Source: Deltaproteobacteria bacterium
GTDB taxonomy: Bacteria; Desulfobacterota; Desulfomonilia; UBA1062
Length of the DNA stretch: 64,000 nucleotides
Direction of reading: 5' to 3'
Assembly: GCA_018434685.1 (NCBI GenBank)
Contig: JAHDOV010000003.1
Location: 278,302-342,301 of the forward strand
The translations under genes were made by a program, and so were the position numbers. Of this stretch, positions 27,453 through 35,553 are shown piece after piece (within the stretch, counting starts at the first letter, position 1; the number at the start of each line of letters is the position of its first letter). The notes beneath the pieces are model-generated. The model ran no database searches and was not told where the DNA came from. It was given only the letters and a program-made list of their open reading frames with translations.

Positions 27453-27727
27453 AGGTATACCACCTGATCAGGTCTTGGCGAATGCAGGTCCAGCTCGTTT
27501 TTTGCGATGAGTTCGAGCCTCTTGGTGCTCTTGAGGGTCGATATCTCCAGCCGGAGAGATTTGTTTTCGCTCGCCAGATCTTCCTTCTGTGACTGCATCG
27601 CCGATATGGTGTATCCGAGTTCGGTCGTCATGTGTCTCGTCCAGGTGTGGAAGAGTGCCCACGCCGTGACGAACAGGAGCAGGACAATGCAGGTCGGGAA
27701 ATAGTTCCGCGCCACCCTGGTCTTCAT
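27437..27727 (-). CDS. ftsL: Cell division protein FtsL
   Basis: A 96-residue bitopic protein with a short basic tail, one membrane helix (about 10-28) and a periplasmic coiled coil (about 38-75, heptads such as LASENKSLRLEISTLKS). Size, topology and the place between rsmH and ftsI are those of FtsL, although sequence conservation in this family is very low. It overlaps both neighbours (4 bp with rsmH, 16 bp with ftsI). Confidence 0.88.
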   Translation of the reverse strand: MKTRVARNYFPTCIVLLLFVTAWALFHTWTRHMTTELGYTISAMQSQKEDLASENKSLRLEISTLKSTKRLELIAKNELDLHSPRPDQVVYLWLDE

Positions 27728-28647
27728 GACATCCTCCTGGCAGCCCTGAGCCTGGCACTGCGGGCACGGGGATTGTGCTCGATTTCCTGCGGCGTGGGGA
27801 CAATGGATCTGCCGGTGACCCTGACCAGTTTCGGTGCATCCGTGGGTGGTGGTTCGGGCAGACCTCTGAGGAAGTAGTTCTCGGGTTTGTCCCCTGAAAA
27901 GAAGCGCTTGACGATGCGGTCTTCGAGGGAGTGGTAGGAGATCACGGCCAGCACACCACCGGTGCCGAGCAGGGAAGCCGCCTTGGGGAGAAAGGCCTCG
28001 AGATTTTCGATCTCTTTGTTCACCTCCATGCGGAGCGCCTGGAAGGTCTTTGTGGCAGGGTGAATCCTTTTCGGCCAGAACCGCCTCGGGATGGCCATGC
28101 CGATCACCTCGGCCAGGCCGGTGGTTGATTCCAGCGGCCGGGCATTCACGATGCGGCGAGCGATGCGGCGGGCAAACCGCTCTTCGCCGTAGCTCCTGAT
28201 GATATCTGCGAGCCTGTCCTCGGGATACGTATTTACCACCTCATGTGCAGTGAGTGAGCCCGTCGGGGAGAACCTCATGTCCAGGGGGCCTTTTCGCATA
28301 AAAGAAAACCCCCGATCGGCATCATCGAGGGCCCCCGAGGACATGCCCAGGTCGACTAAGATGCCGTCAAAGTACTCCCACCCGAGCAGGGTGCTCACCG
28401 TATCTATCTCGGAAAAATTCCTGGCATACAGGTGAACCCGCCCGCCAAAGGCTGAGAGTGTCCGGGAGAGCCCGGCAATGGTGTTTTCGTCGAGATCGGT
28501 GCCGGCCAGCTCTCCCGTGGGAGAGCTCATCTCGAGGATTGCCCGGGCATGTCCGCCGCCTCCCAGGGTACCGTCGAAGTATCGCCCGCCATCTCTTGGC
28601 ATGATCACCTCTAAGACCTCTTTGAGAAGAACCGGGACGTGCTGCAT
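27724..28647 (-). CDS. rsmH: 16S rRNA (cytosine1402-N4)-methyltransferase RsmH
   Basis: A 307-residue SAM-dependent methyltransferase (MraW). The start MQHVPVLLKE is canonical; the SAM-binding motif is DGTLGGGGHARAIL, and LVDLGMSSGALDD and YHSLEDRIVKRFF are family signatures. ATG 28647 lies 4 bp after the mraZ stop and has a weak ribosome site, so coupling is likely. An in-frame TTG at 28671, preceded by AAGGA, is an alternative that would add 8 residues. Confidence 0.97.
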   Translation of the reverse strand: MQHVPVLLKEVLEVIMPRDGGRYFDGTLGGGGHARAILEMSSPTGELAGTDLDENTIAGLSRTLSAFGGRVHLYARNFSEIDTVSTLLGWEYFDGILVDLGMSSGALDDADRGFSFMRKGPLDMRFSPTGSLTAHEVVNTYPEDRLADIIRSYGEERFARRIARRIVNARPLESTTGLAEVIGMAIPRRFWPKRIHPATKTFQALRMEVNKEIENLEAFLPKAASLLGTGGVLAVISYHSLEDRIVKRFFSGDKPENYFLRGLPEPPPTDAPKLVRVTGRSIVPTPQEIEHNPRARSARLRAARRMS

Positions 28648-28651
28648 AGGC

Positions 28652-29095
28652 CTATAGACCCAGCTCTGCAAGTCCTTCGCGCAGGCTTTCGGAATCCTTG
28701 AGGGCCTCGTTCATGTACGTGTCGTACGCTTGCGTATCCCAGATCTCGAGATGGTCCGTAATGCCCACGAAGAGACATTTCTTCTTGAGGTCGGCATATT
28801 CGCGCAGGGTGGCAGGGATCAATATCCTGCCCTGCGCATCGATCTGGCATTCCTCGGCAGAGCCGATCACGTGCCGCTTGAAGACGATGTCAACCTTTCT
28901 CACCATGGACAGGGTGGAGGCCTTTTTTTCCAGCAGCTCCCAGTCATCGGGGGCAAAGGCCTTGAGACAGTGGTCGATCCACTTGGTGACAATGAGACTC
29001 TCCGTGCCCAGTTCCTTGAACACGTCTCTGAACTTGGAAGGTATGCTCAGTCTGCCCTTCTCATTTATCGAATTTTGGTAATGCCCTATCAACAC
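28652..29095 (-). CDS. mraZ: Transcriptional regulator MraZ
   Basis: A 147-residue protein with two SpoVT/AbrB-like halves: INEKGRLSIPSKFR near the start and IDAQGRILIPATLRE in the second half. MraZ binds DNA upstream of its own operon. I chose GTG 29095 because the first half-domain begins there; in-frame codons further upstream fall inside the predicted promoter (29138-29166). It is the first gene of the dcw operon. Confidence 0.93.
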   Translation of the reverse strand: MLIGHYQNSINEKGRLSIPSKFRDVFKELGTESLIVTKWIDHCLKAFAPDDWELLEKKASTLSMVRKVDIVFKRHVIGSAEECQIDAQGRILIPATLREYADLKKKCLFVGITDHLEIWDTQAYDTYMNEALKDSESLREGLAELGL

Positions 29096-29137
29096 CCTAT
29101 TTACCCCACAAAATTGGCACAAAATGACACTTTTTGA

Positions 29138-29166
29138 CATATATAATATTAACATGGTGATGTCAA
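29138..29166 (-). promoter_or_regulatory. dcw operon promoter (upstream of mraZ)
   Basis: On the minus strand a consensus TTGACA (29166-29161) and TATATG (29143-29138) are 17 bp apart, giving a start near 29131 and a leader of about 36 nt. GGG-containing repeats at 29104-29107, 29095-29097 and 29084-29086, spaced about 10 bp, resemble the TGGGN repeats MraZ binds elsewhere, but they extend over the start codon, so this operator is tentative. Confidence 0.65.
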
Positions 29167-29280
29167 CACCAAGTTGCAAGAGCTGAAATTATATTAATCT
29201 AAATAATTCAATCAGTTATACAATATATCATGGGGGTGAAAAAAGTGCCACGGGCGGAATAAATTTCTCTGGAAGTTTTG

Positions 29281-30285
29281 GTGGTTGTTCGATACTATGG
29301 ATCTATGAGACAGGAACTCGTATACGAGATTCTCGATTCATTGCCGACAGGGGTCATGCTTGCAGACAGCACCGGCGGCGTTGCCTTTGCCAACAGTGCC
29401 GCCCTCGAATACATGGGAATAGACAGGGAGCGGCTCTCTGAGATCAACATAGACGGTCTCGTGCAGCACGACTCGAGGAAGAAAGAGACCATGCTGCGTA
29501 CCCGGGGAGATGAGCGGCTCACGGTTCGATTGAGCAAGAAGGACCTCGGCGGCGGGGGCTCGCTGATCATCCTGACCGACATAACCGAGATTCACCAGCT
29601 CCAGCAGGAGATTCTCAAGATGGACAAGCTCGCCACGGTGGGAGAGCTCACCTCGGGGATAGCCCATGAAATCCGCAATCCCCTTGCCGGGATAAAGATC
29701 ACCGCACAGGCCCTCCAGGAAGAGATCCCGGACAATGACCACCGGGCAGCCTACATCTCGAAGATCATCATCGAGATAGACAGGCTGAACAAGCTGCTGC
29801 TGAATTTCTTTGACTTTGCCAAGCCCAGGGAGTTGTATGTCCGTTCCTGTGATGTAAAGAAGGTGATCGAGGATACGGTCTCCATGGTCAGGGATACTGC
29901 CCGGGGTAACCATATCCGGATAATGGAATTCTACCCGACCAGTGCCATCAGGATCAAGGCCGATCCTGACATGATCCGGCAGGTGCTCATGAATATCCTT
30001 ATCAATGCCGTTCAGTCCATGACGTCCGGCGGCACCATGGAGGTGCACCTCCTGGAATTGGGTTCGTCTGTCCGGATCGAGGTGAGGGACACCGGAGAGG
30101 GTATCCCGGAAAACATCCGCAGCAGGATCTTCGATCCGTTTTTTACCACAAAGCCCAAGGGGATCGGCCTCGGGCTGTCCATTTCGTACCGGATCGTCAA
30201 GATGCACTCCGGATCGATCACGGTGGAGTCCTCGGCACAGGGGACGACGTTCATCGTGACGCTCCCAAGGGATATCGGGCGGTGA
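29281..30285 (+). CDS. PAS-containing sensor histidine kinase (NtrB-like)
   Basis: A 334-residue soluble kinase. An N-terminal PAS-like domain (about 10-105) is followed by HisKA with His129 in GIAHEIRNPLAGIK and an HATPase domain (NILINAVQS as N box, DTGEGIPE as G1, GIGLGLSIS as G2). No membrane segment is seen, so it senses a cytoplasmic signal, as NtrB-type kinases do. GTG 29281 has GGAAG five bases upstream; TTG 29278 and ATG 29305 are alternatives. No response regulator is adjacent. It is divergent from mraZ and 47 bp upstream of tolQ, with which it may be co-transcribed. Confidence 0.88.
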   Translation: MVVRYYGSMRQELVYEILDSLPTGVMLADSTGGVAFANSAALEYMGIDRERLSEINIDGLVQHDSRKKETMLRTRGDERLTVRLSKKDLGGGGSLIILTDITEIHQLQQEILKMDKLATVGELTSGIAHEIRNPLAGIKITAQALQEEIPDNDHRAAYISKIIIEIDRLNKLLLNFFDFAKPRELYVRSCDVKKVIEDTVSMVRDTARGNHIRIMEFYPTSAIRIKADPDMIRQVLMNILINAVQSMTSGGTMEVHLLELGSSVRIEVRDTGEGIPENIRSRIFDPFFTTKPKGIGLGLSISYRIVKMHSGSITVESSAQGTTFIVTLPRDIGR

Positions 30286-30332
30286 GGACGGGATCTCCCT
30301 CTCATTACTAAAAAGGTACAGGAGGAAAGTAC

Positions 30333-31046
30333 ATGCCGTTTTTGACATCGACTGCCTATGCAGCCACATCTCAGTTCCGGGGTGATATCGGGGCCATGAT
30401 CGTTGATTCCGACCCCATCGTGAAGCTCGTGCTGCTGGTCTTGTTTCTCTTTTCCATCTTTTCCTGGGCAATTATCATCCAGAAATGGTTCAGCCTGTCC
30501 AGGGCGCGCAAGCGGGCCCAGCTCATCCTCGATTCTCTGGCGCAGAGCGGGAGCATGGTGGACCTTCTCGACAATGTCGACAAGGCGGGTGACTGTCCCA
30601 TGGCGCATCTCTTCCATGGCGCCCAGGATGAGCTCAACAGGATCATGGCCAAGAGCCAGACCATACCGGTTTCCATGCTGGCCAATGTGGAAAACAGGAT
30701 TGCAAGCGTAAATGCGCAGCAGACCATGGATCTCTCGCACGGGCTCGGTTTTCTGGCGAGCATCAGCAACGCGAGCCCGTTCATCGGGCTGTTCGGTACG
30801 GTCTGGGGGATCATGGACTCATTTCGGGAGATCGGGATTGTGGGCTCTGCAAACCTCGCCACCGTGGCCCCGGGAATCTCCGAGGCCCTGATCGCAACTG
30901 CTGGCGGACTTTTTGTCGCCATCCCTGCGGTGCTCTTCTACAACTACTTCACCGGGGTGATAAACCATGCGTCCGCGCAGATGGATACGTTCCAGATAGA
31001 TTTCATGAACTGGATACGAAGGGGGCTGCTGCATGGTGACAAATAA
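30333..31046 (+). CDS. tolQ: TolQ, proton channel subunit of the Tol-Pal system
   Basis: A 237-residue inner-membrane protein with three membrane helices (about 25-47, 140-160, 180-200). The regions GLLGTVWGIMDSF-like (GLFGTVWGIMDSF) and EALIATAGGLFVAIPAV are the conserved TolQ/ExbB segments. With TolR it forms the proton-driven motor that energises TolA during constriction. A good AGGAGG precedes the ATG. The end overlaps tolR by 14 bp. Confidence 0.94.
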   Translation: MPFLTSTAYAATSQFRGDIGAMIVDSDPIVKLVLLVLFLFSIFSWAIIIQKWFSLSRARKRAQLILDSLAQSGSMVDLLDNVDKAGDCPMAHLFHGAQDELNRIMAKSQTIPVSMLANVENRIASVNAQQTMDLSHGLGFLASISNASPFIGLFGTVWGIMDSFREIGIVGSANLATVAPGISEALIATAGGLFVAIPAVLFYNYFTGVINHASAQMDTFQIDFMNWIRRGLLHGDK

Positions 31047-31440
31047 ACCCCACAGGCTCGTCTCAGAGATAAACGTAACCCCCATGGTCGATGTCATGCT
31101 CGTCCTCCTCATCATATTCATGGTATCGGCCCCCATGATGAAGGAAGGCATGAAGGTGGACCTTCCGGAGGCCCAGGCTCGTGCCCTGGAAAGCCAGGAC
31201 CAGGATCTGATCATCAGCATCAACAAGGACAGCACGCTCGATATCAACGGTTCTCCCATCGAGCTCTCGCGGCTCGACGTGATCCTGGAACAGATCAGGC
31301 AGCAGCGGGGGATCGAGAGTATATTCCTGCAGGCTGACAAGGCCATTCCCTACGGGTACGTGGTCGAGGTGATGTCCCTGATCCGTTCAACCGGCCTGAC
31401 CAAGATCGGTCTGGTCACGCAACCACCAGTAAAGAAGTAG
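31033..31440 (+). CDS. tolR: TolR, Tol-Pal motor subunit
   Basis: A 135-residue bitopic protein. The start LVSEINVTPMVDVMLVLLIIFMV holds the membrane helix, with the conserved Asp (in MVDVMLV) that carries protons; the periplasmic domain follows. Its size and motif fit TolR/ExbD, and the operon context (tolQ before, tolA after) selects TolR. Confidence 0.94.
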   Translation: MVTNKPHRLVSEINVTPMVDVMLVLLIIFMVSAPMMKEGMKVDLPEAQARALESQDQDLIISINKDSTLDINGSPIELSRLDVILEQIRQQRGIESIFLQADKAIPYGYVVEVMSLIRSTGLTKIGLVTQPPVKK

Positions 31441-31441
31441 G

Positions 31442-32167
31442 ATGAGACGTTTGAGATGGTTTGTGGGGATTTCGCTTGTCTGCCATGCAGTCCTGATGCT
31501 GGCAGTGGTGGATCTGGAGTTTTCCCGCACAGACATTCCCGACTACGATGTCTATGAGGTGGCTATCGTCTCCTCTGCCCCGCCGGCCCGGCAGAGCGGG
31601 ACATCCGCAAAGGCTCCGGGGAAGACGTATGTCTACCGGAAAGGCTCGGATACGATGGCTCTCAGCGGGGTCAAGAAAGAGAAGGCACTTCAGGATCGTG
31701 CGCCCAAGCTGTCTCCCGCAGACCTCGAGCCGGTAAAGCGCCAGGACGAAGAACCGCTTCCGGACAGCCCGGCCGAGACCGGAGATGATCTCGCGCAAGG
31801 GCTCAAGGAATATGAATCAGCACAGGGAGAACCCATGGAGGCCGCCGGGAAACAAGGGTCTTCAGATGCAATAACCCTGTGGAAGGCCCAGGTGAGATCC
31901 CTTGTGGACAGTCACTGGAAGACGCCGCCGGAGGTCTCCATCGTGGATATGTCCCTGAAGACCACCTATCTTCTCAAGATAACCAGGAGCGGTGAGCTGC
32001 TCGACAAAAGGCTGCTCGTCCCGTCGGGAAACAGCCCGTTCGACCGTTCGGTGCTCCTGGCACTCAACAGTATAAAAAGACTGCCCCAGCCCCCCCTGGT
32101 ACTGATTGCCGGGAGAGACACCGTGGAGCTGACCATGTCTTTTACCCCTCCCAAAGGAGCTCAGTAA
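31442..32167 (+). CDS. tolA: TolA-like protein with C-terminal TonB/TolA domain
   Basis: 241 residues: an N-terminal membrane helix (about 5-24), a charged linker of about 110 residues (proline- and glutamate-rich rather than the long Ala/Lys helix of E. coli TolA) and a C-terminal domain (about 145-241) with VDSHWKTPPE and the SG(E)LLDKRLL strand typical of TonB/TolA C-termini. It would span the periplasm to pull on TolB and Pal. The linker is short compared with E. coli. Assignment rests on the domain and on the position between tolR and tolB. Confidence 0.85.
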   Translation: MRRLRWFVGISLVCHAVLMLAVVDLEFSRTDIPDYDVYEVAIVSSAPPARQSGTSAKAPGKTYVYRKGSDTMALSGVKKEKALQDRAPKLSPADLEPVKRQDEEPLPDSPAETGDDLAQGLKEYESAQGEPMEAAGKQGSSDAITLWKAQVRSLVDSHWKTPPEVSIVDMSLKTTYLLKITRSGELLDKRLLVPSGNSPFDRSVLLALNSIKRLPQPPLVLIAGRDTVELTMSFTPPKGAQ

Positions 32168-33445
32168 ATGAAAAGAATTATCGCCTCAGCCGTTATCCTT
32201 CTGTGCCTGTTCTCCAGTGCCCTCTATGCCGCCAACCCGATTCACATCGACATCCAGGCCCGGAGTTTCAAGAAGCTGAAAGTTGCCATGCCGGCATTCT
32301 GGGGGCCCGCAGACCTCGCGGGACAGGTGTGGGATGTCTGCGCCAGGGACCTGGCCATTACCGGGGTGTTCTCCCTCATAGAGCCGAAGGGATACATTCA
32401 TCCCGGCCCGCTCAGGAGGATCGAGGCCGGCACGCTGAAGGACTGGTCGCTGATCGGCGCGGACTACGTGATTGCAGGAGAGATCAGCAGGCAGGGGACA
32501 CTTGCCGCCTTCACAGTGCAGGTCGTTGAAATAGCCACGTCGAAGATACTCCTGAGCACGACCTATACCACGAGTGCGGATTCGGCGTACCTGACGGTGC
32601 ATACCTTCATGGATGCCATGATGGAGCGGGCACTGGGGCTCGACGGCATCTTCTCCTCCAAGATCGTCGCCATACAGAAGGTAGGCGAAAAGAAACAGCT
32701 CTACAGCTCATGGTGTGACGGCACCGGCGGAAAGGCCATCAAGGGCGGGGGAGATCTCATGCTCAATCCCGCATGGTCTCCCGACGGGAGAAAGATCGCC
32801 TTCGTGTCCTACTGGAAAAACAACCCCGACCTGTACATCCTCGATCTCGCCACATACAAGGTGGGGATGATCTCGTCGGAAAAGGGCATCAATTCAACCC
32901 CGAGTTTCGACGCTACCGGCACCAAGATAGTCTGCACCCTGTCCAGGGACGGAAACCCGGAGATCTACCAGCTCGGGCTCGACGGCAAGAATTCCCTCAG
33001 GCTCACCGACAGCTGGGCAACGGATACCTCGCCGTCTCTCGCCCCCGACGGCAAAAGCATGGTCTTCTGCTCCTCCCGGGCTGGAGCGCCGCAGATATAC
33101 ATCCTGGATATGCCCTCAAAGAAGGTGGAGAGGATCTCCTTTACGGGTACTTACAATACCGAGCCGGTATTTTCCCCCAAGGGCGATCTCATCGCCTTTA
33201 CCCACCTTGCCGAGGACCGGCGGTACCACGTGGCCATCATCCGTCCTGACGGCTCCAAGATGAAGGTCCTCGCCGGCACCGGGCGGGGGGACGAATCTCC
33301 CACCTTTTCACCTGATGGGAGGCTCGTTGCCTTTGGATCATCCGACGGGAACATCTACATCACCGATATCTTTGATACCATGACCGTGCAGATTACCAAA
33401 GGGGGCGGCTTCTCGGAACCCTCCTGGTCCGGGCTCATAAAATAG
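32168..33445 (+). CDS. tolB: TolB, periplasmic beta-propeller of Tol-Pal
   Basis: 425 residues. A signal peptide (1-21, ending LYAA) is followed by the N-terminal TolB domain (about 22-160) and a propeller built of WD40-like PD40 repeats: NPAWSPDGRKIAF, TPSFDATGTKI, SPSLAPDGKSMVF, EPVFSPKGDLIAF, SPTFSPDGRLVAF. It binds Pal and is released by TolA. It starts immediately after the tolA stop. Confidence 0.96.
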   Translation: MKRIIASAVILLCLFSSALYAANPIHIDIQARSFKKLKVAMPAFWGPADLAGQVWDVCARDLAITGVFSLIEPKGYIHPGPLRRIEAGTLKDWSLIGADYVIAGEISRQGTLAAFTVQVVEIATSKILLSTTYTTSADSAYLTVHTFMDAMMERALGLDGIFSSKIVAIQKVGEKKQLYSSWCDGTGGKAIKGGGDLMLNPAWSPDGRKIAFVSYWKNNPDLYILDLATYKVGMISSEKGINSTPSFDATGTKIVCTLSRDGNPEIYQLGLDGKNSLRLTDSWATDTSPSLAPDGKSMVFCSSRAGAPQIYILDMPSKKVERISFTGTYNTEPVFSPKGDLIAFTHLAEDRRYHVAIIRPDGSKMKVLAGTGRGDESPTFSPDGRLVAFGSSDGNIYITDIFDTMTVQITKGGGFSEPSWSGLIK

Positions 33446-33459
33446 TTTCGATTTTGTAC

Positions 33460-33495
33460 TTGACCTTGCCCGGATTTAAGGTAATTTATTAATAA
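33460..33495 (+). promoter_or_regulatory. Possible internal promoter before pal
   Basis: TTGACC (33460-33465) precedes an AT-rich stretch (33482-33499) that offers several imperfect -10 hexamers. It could give pal extra expression independent of tolB, but no single -10 stands out. Confidence 0.3.
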
Positions 33496-33552
33496 TTAAC
33501 AGTGGATCAGGAAAAAATAGTCAAGGAAGTGGTCCCACATAAGGAGGAGGAT

Positions 33553-34101
33553 ATGAGCAAGACATACAGAGCACTGTGGCCGATAATCGTTTTAAGTCTG
33601 GTCCTTTTCATGGCCGGATGCGCAAAGAAAGGCGTGGAGCAGGTTGAGGAAGTGACCCCTCCGCCATCCCAGGAGACCGCCGCCCCAGGTATGGATATGA
33701 CCATGCCCGGGACCGAACAGGTTGAGGTGACCGAACAGGCTGCCATGGATGCCGAGATAGCGAACTTCCAGGACAAAGACATCTACTATGATTTCGACAA
33801 GTTCAACCTCACGCCCGATGCGCGGAAGATCCTCGCGGAAAAGGCAAGTTTCCTCAATGTCCATCCCGAGATCAAGGTCAAGGTCGAAGGTCATTGCGAC
33901 GAGCGCGGCACCAGGGAATACAACCTTGCCCTCGGAGAGCGCAGGGCTAAGGCCGCCATGGATTATCTCATCTTCCTGGGCATCAACCCCATGAGGATAT
34001 CCACCATCAGCTACGGAGAAGAGAGACCGCTGGATCCGGGACACAATGAAGAGGCCTGGACAAAGAACAGAAGGGCTCACTTCCTGGTCAGCGGAAACTA
34101 A
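33553..34101 (+). CDS. pal: Peptidoglycan-associated lipoprotein Pal
   Basis: A 182-residue outer-membrane lipoprotein. The signal peptide ends in the lipobox MAGC (Cys at about 22), a Pro/Glu/Thr-rich linker follows, and the OmpA-like domain has IYYDFDKFNL, the peptidoglycan-binding VEGHCDERGTREYN and ALGERRAKA. It tethers the outer membrane to the cell wall. ATG 33553 is chosen for the AAGGAGGAGG just upstream; the in-frame codon at 33502 would put 17 charged residues before the signal peptide. Confidence 0.96.
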   Translation: MSKTYRALWPIIVLSLVLFMAGCAKKGVEQVEEVTPPPSQETAAPGMDMTMPGTEQVEVTEQAAMDAEIANFQDKDIYYDFDKFNLTPDARKILAEKASFLNVHPEIKVKVEGHCDERGTREYNLALGERRAKAAMDYLIFLGINPMRISTISYGEERPLDPGHNEEAWTKNRRAHFLVSGN

Positions 34102-34110
34102 GCAGACGCC

Positions 34111-34839
34111 ATGAACAGGGTATTCTGCCTCTTCGTTCTCCTGGGTCTTGTCGGCTGTGCATCGCAGCAGGACCTGAACAGCCTGAAATGGGAGGTGGAT
34201 ACCCTCAACACCCGGCTCACCAAGATGGAGGAGCGGCTCGGGGACAAGGACCGAGTCGTTCAGCAGAGCCTGAGTCAGCAGGCTGAACTGCAGGCCCGCT
34301 ACGGAGAGCTGCAGGATCAGCTGTTCTCCATCCAGGGGAGCATCGACGAGATGCGTGCCGCCTCCGGGACCGCCTCGGCGGGAGCCGGAGAGGCGCGGAT
34401 CAACGCCCTGGAGCAGGAGATTCAGGCCATCAGGGATTCCCTTGTGAAGGGCCAGGTGTCTGCGAAATCGCTGTACGAAACAGGGGTCGATAAGTTCCGT
34501 GCAGGGCAGTACGAGGCCTCCATCGCCGATCTGAAGTCCTATCTCACCCAGAACCCCGACCCATCGCTCGTGGACAATGCATATTTCTGGTTGGGTGAAT
34601 CATACTATGCGCTCGGCAGGTATGAAGACGCCATCCTGCGATATGACCTGGTGGTGAAGAAGTACTCCTCGAGCGAAAAGATCCCGGACTCCCTTCTCAA
34701 GCAGGGCATGTCCTTCATGAAGATGGGGGATAAGGAGACCGGAGAACTGATATTGCAGCAGCTTTTACAGGGGCATCCCGGATCGGATGCAGCGGCAAAG
34801 GCCAAAAAGATCATGAAGGACGGGGTGGGCAATGGGTAA
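34111..34839 (+). CDS. cpoB: CpoB/YbgF-like Tol-associated TPR lipoprotein
   Basis: 242 residues. The N-terminal signal ends LVGC (Cys about 16), so it is a lipoprotein here. A coiled coil (about 20-115, Gln-rich) is followed by three TPR motifs (about 125-240, AKSLYETGVDKFRAGQYEASIADLK truncated here to the first repeat, then a YFWLGESYYALGRY repeat). CpoB links Tol-Pal to PBP1b activity in E. coli. It follows pal by 9 bp and overlaps the next gene by 8 bp. Confidence 0.9.
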   Translation: MNRVFCLFVLLGLVGCASQQDLNSLKWEVDTLNTRLTKMEERLGDKDRVVQQSLSQQAELQARYGELQDQLFSIQGSIDEMRAASGTASAGAGEARINALEQEIQAIRDSLVKGQVSAKSLYETGVDKFRAGQYEASIADLKSYLTQNPDPSLVDNAYFWLGESYYALGRYEDAILRYDLVVKKYSSSEKIPDSLLKQGMSFMKMGDKETGELILQQLLQGHPGSDAAAKAKKIMKDGVGNG

Positions 34840-35440
34840 GTCAATCACGATATCGAGGGATTATGCATGTGGTGCCGTGGAACTGGCTCGTATGCTTGCC
34901 AGGGAACTCGGGTATGAATACATTGACAAAAACCTCGTGATAGATCTTGCAAAGAAGATGAACACCTCTGCGGGTGAGGTCTCATCGTACGAGGATGGCA
35001 AGTCCCTGGGGCTCTTCAAGAGTATCAACGAGTTCATGACCACTGCCAAGGTGCAGACCATTCTCTCCAAGGATTTCGGGTATGTGGATAACGAGGGATA
35101 CCGGATCGCCCTGCAGGGATTGATGGCCGATCTTGCCGATCGCGGCAACGTCGTGATCGTGGGCCGCGGCGGTCAGTGCATTCTCCAGGACAGACCCGAT
35201 GTCGTTCGGATACACCTCATCGCGCCATTGGAATTCAAGAAGAGCTTCCTCTCGGCAAAGGCCGGTATTACCAAGGGCGAGGCCGAAACGATCATCAAGG
35301 CAAAAGAGGACGAACGCAGGCAATACCACGAGAAGATGTTCAACCGGTACCACAACGACCCGACATTGTATCATGTCACGATCAATCTCGGCCTGATCAA
35401 TCAGACAACGGCCATAGATTTGATCAGAAAACTCTTGTAG
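34832..35440 (+). CDS. Cytidylate kinase-like family protein
   Basis: 202 residues. The start SITISRDYACGAVELARMLA matches the family in which the P-loop of cytidylate kinase is replaced by SRxxGxGG-like sequence; here the glycine-rich part is reduced to YACGA, so nucleotide binding is uncertain. DKNLVIDLAKKM and VIVGRGGQCIL are the other conserved blocks. It overlaps cpoB by 8 bp and is the last gene of the tol-pal run, an association I cannot explain from function. Confidence 0.75.
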   Translation: MGKSITISRDYACGAVELARMLARELGYEYIDKNLVIDLAKKMNTSAGEVSSYEDGKSLGLFKSINEFMTTAKVQTILSKDFGYVDNEGYRIALQGLMADLADRGNVVIVGRGGQCILQDRPDVVRIHLIAPLEFKKSFLSAKAGITKGEAETIIKAKEDERRQYHEKMFNRYHNDPTLYHVTINLGLINQTTAIDLIRKLL

Positions 35441-35473
35441 CTTATTTAGCAGACCTTTTTCCGTGACGATGTC

Positions 35474-35507
35474 CCCCGCTTGCCCCTGATGCAGGCGGGG
35501 TTATAAT
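35474..35507 (+). terminator. Hairpin after the tol-pal run, overlapping the glgP promoter
   Basis: CCCCGCTTGC (35474-35483) pairs with GCAGGCGGGG (35491-35500), one G-U pair, with a 7-base loop. The downstream tract TTATAATTT is only partly T, so termination may be incomplete. The same bases carry TTGCCC (35480-35485) and a perfect TATAAT (35502-35507) at 16-bp spacing, a probable glgP promoter. Confidence 0.6.
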
Positions 35508-35553
35508 TTGAATGTAATACATATAATATAATGAGGTGACGAAAGGGGACGGC

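Noticed and set aside
29114-29130. TTGGCAC on the plus strand upstream of the histidine kinase, as a sigma-54 site
   Set aside because: The -12 position reads GACA instead of TTGC, and the spot lies inside the mraZ leader on the other strand.
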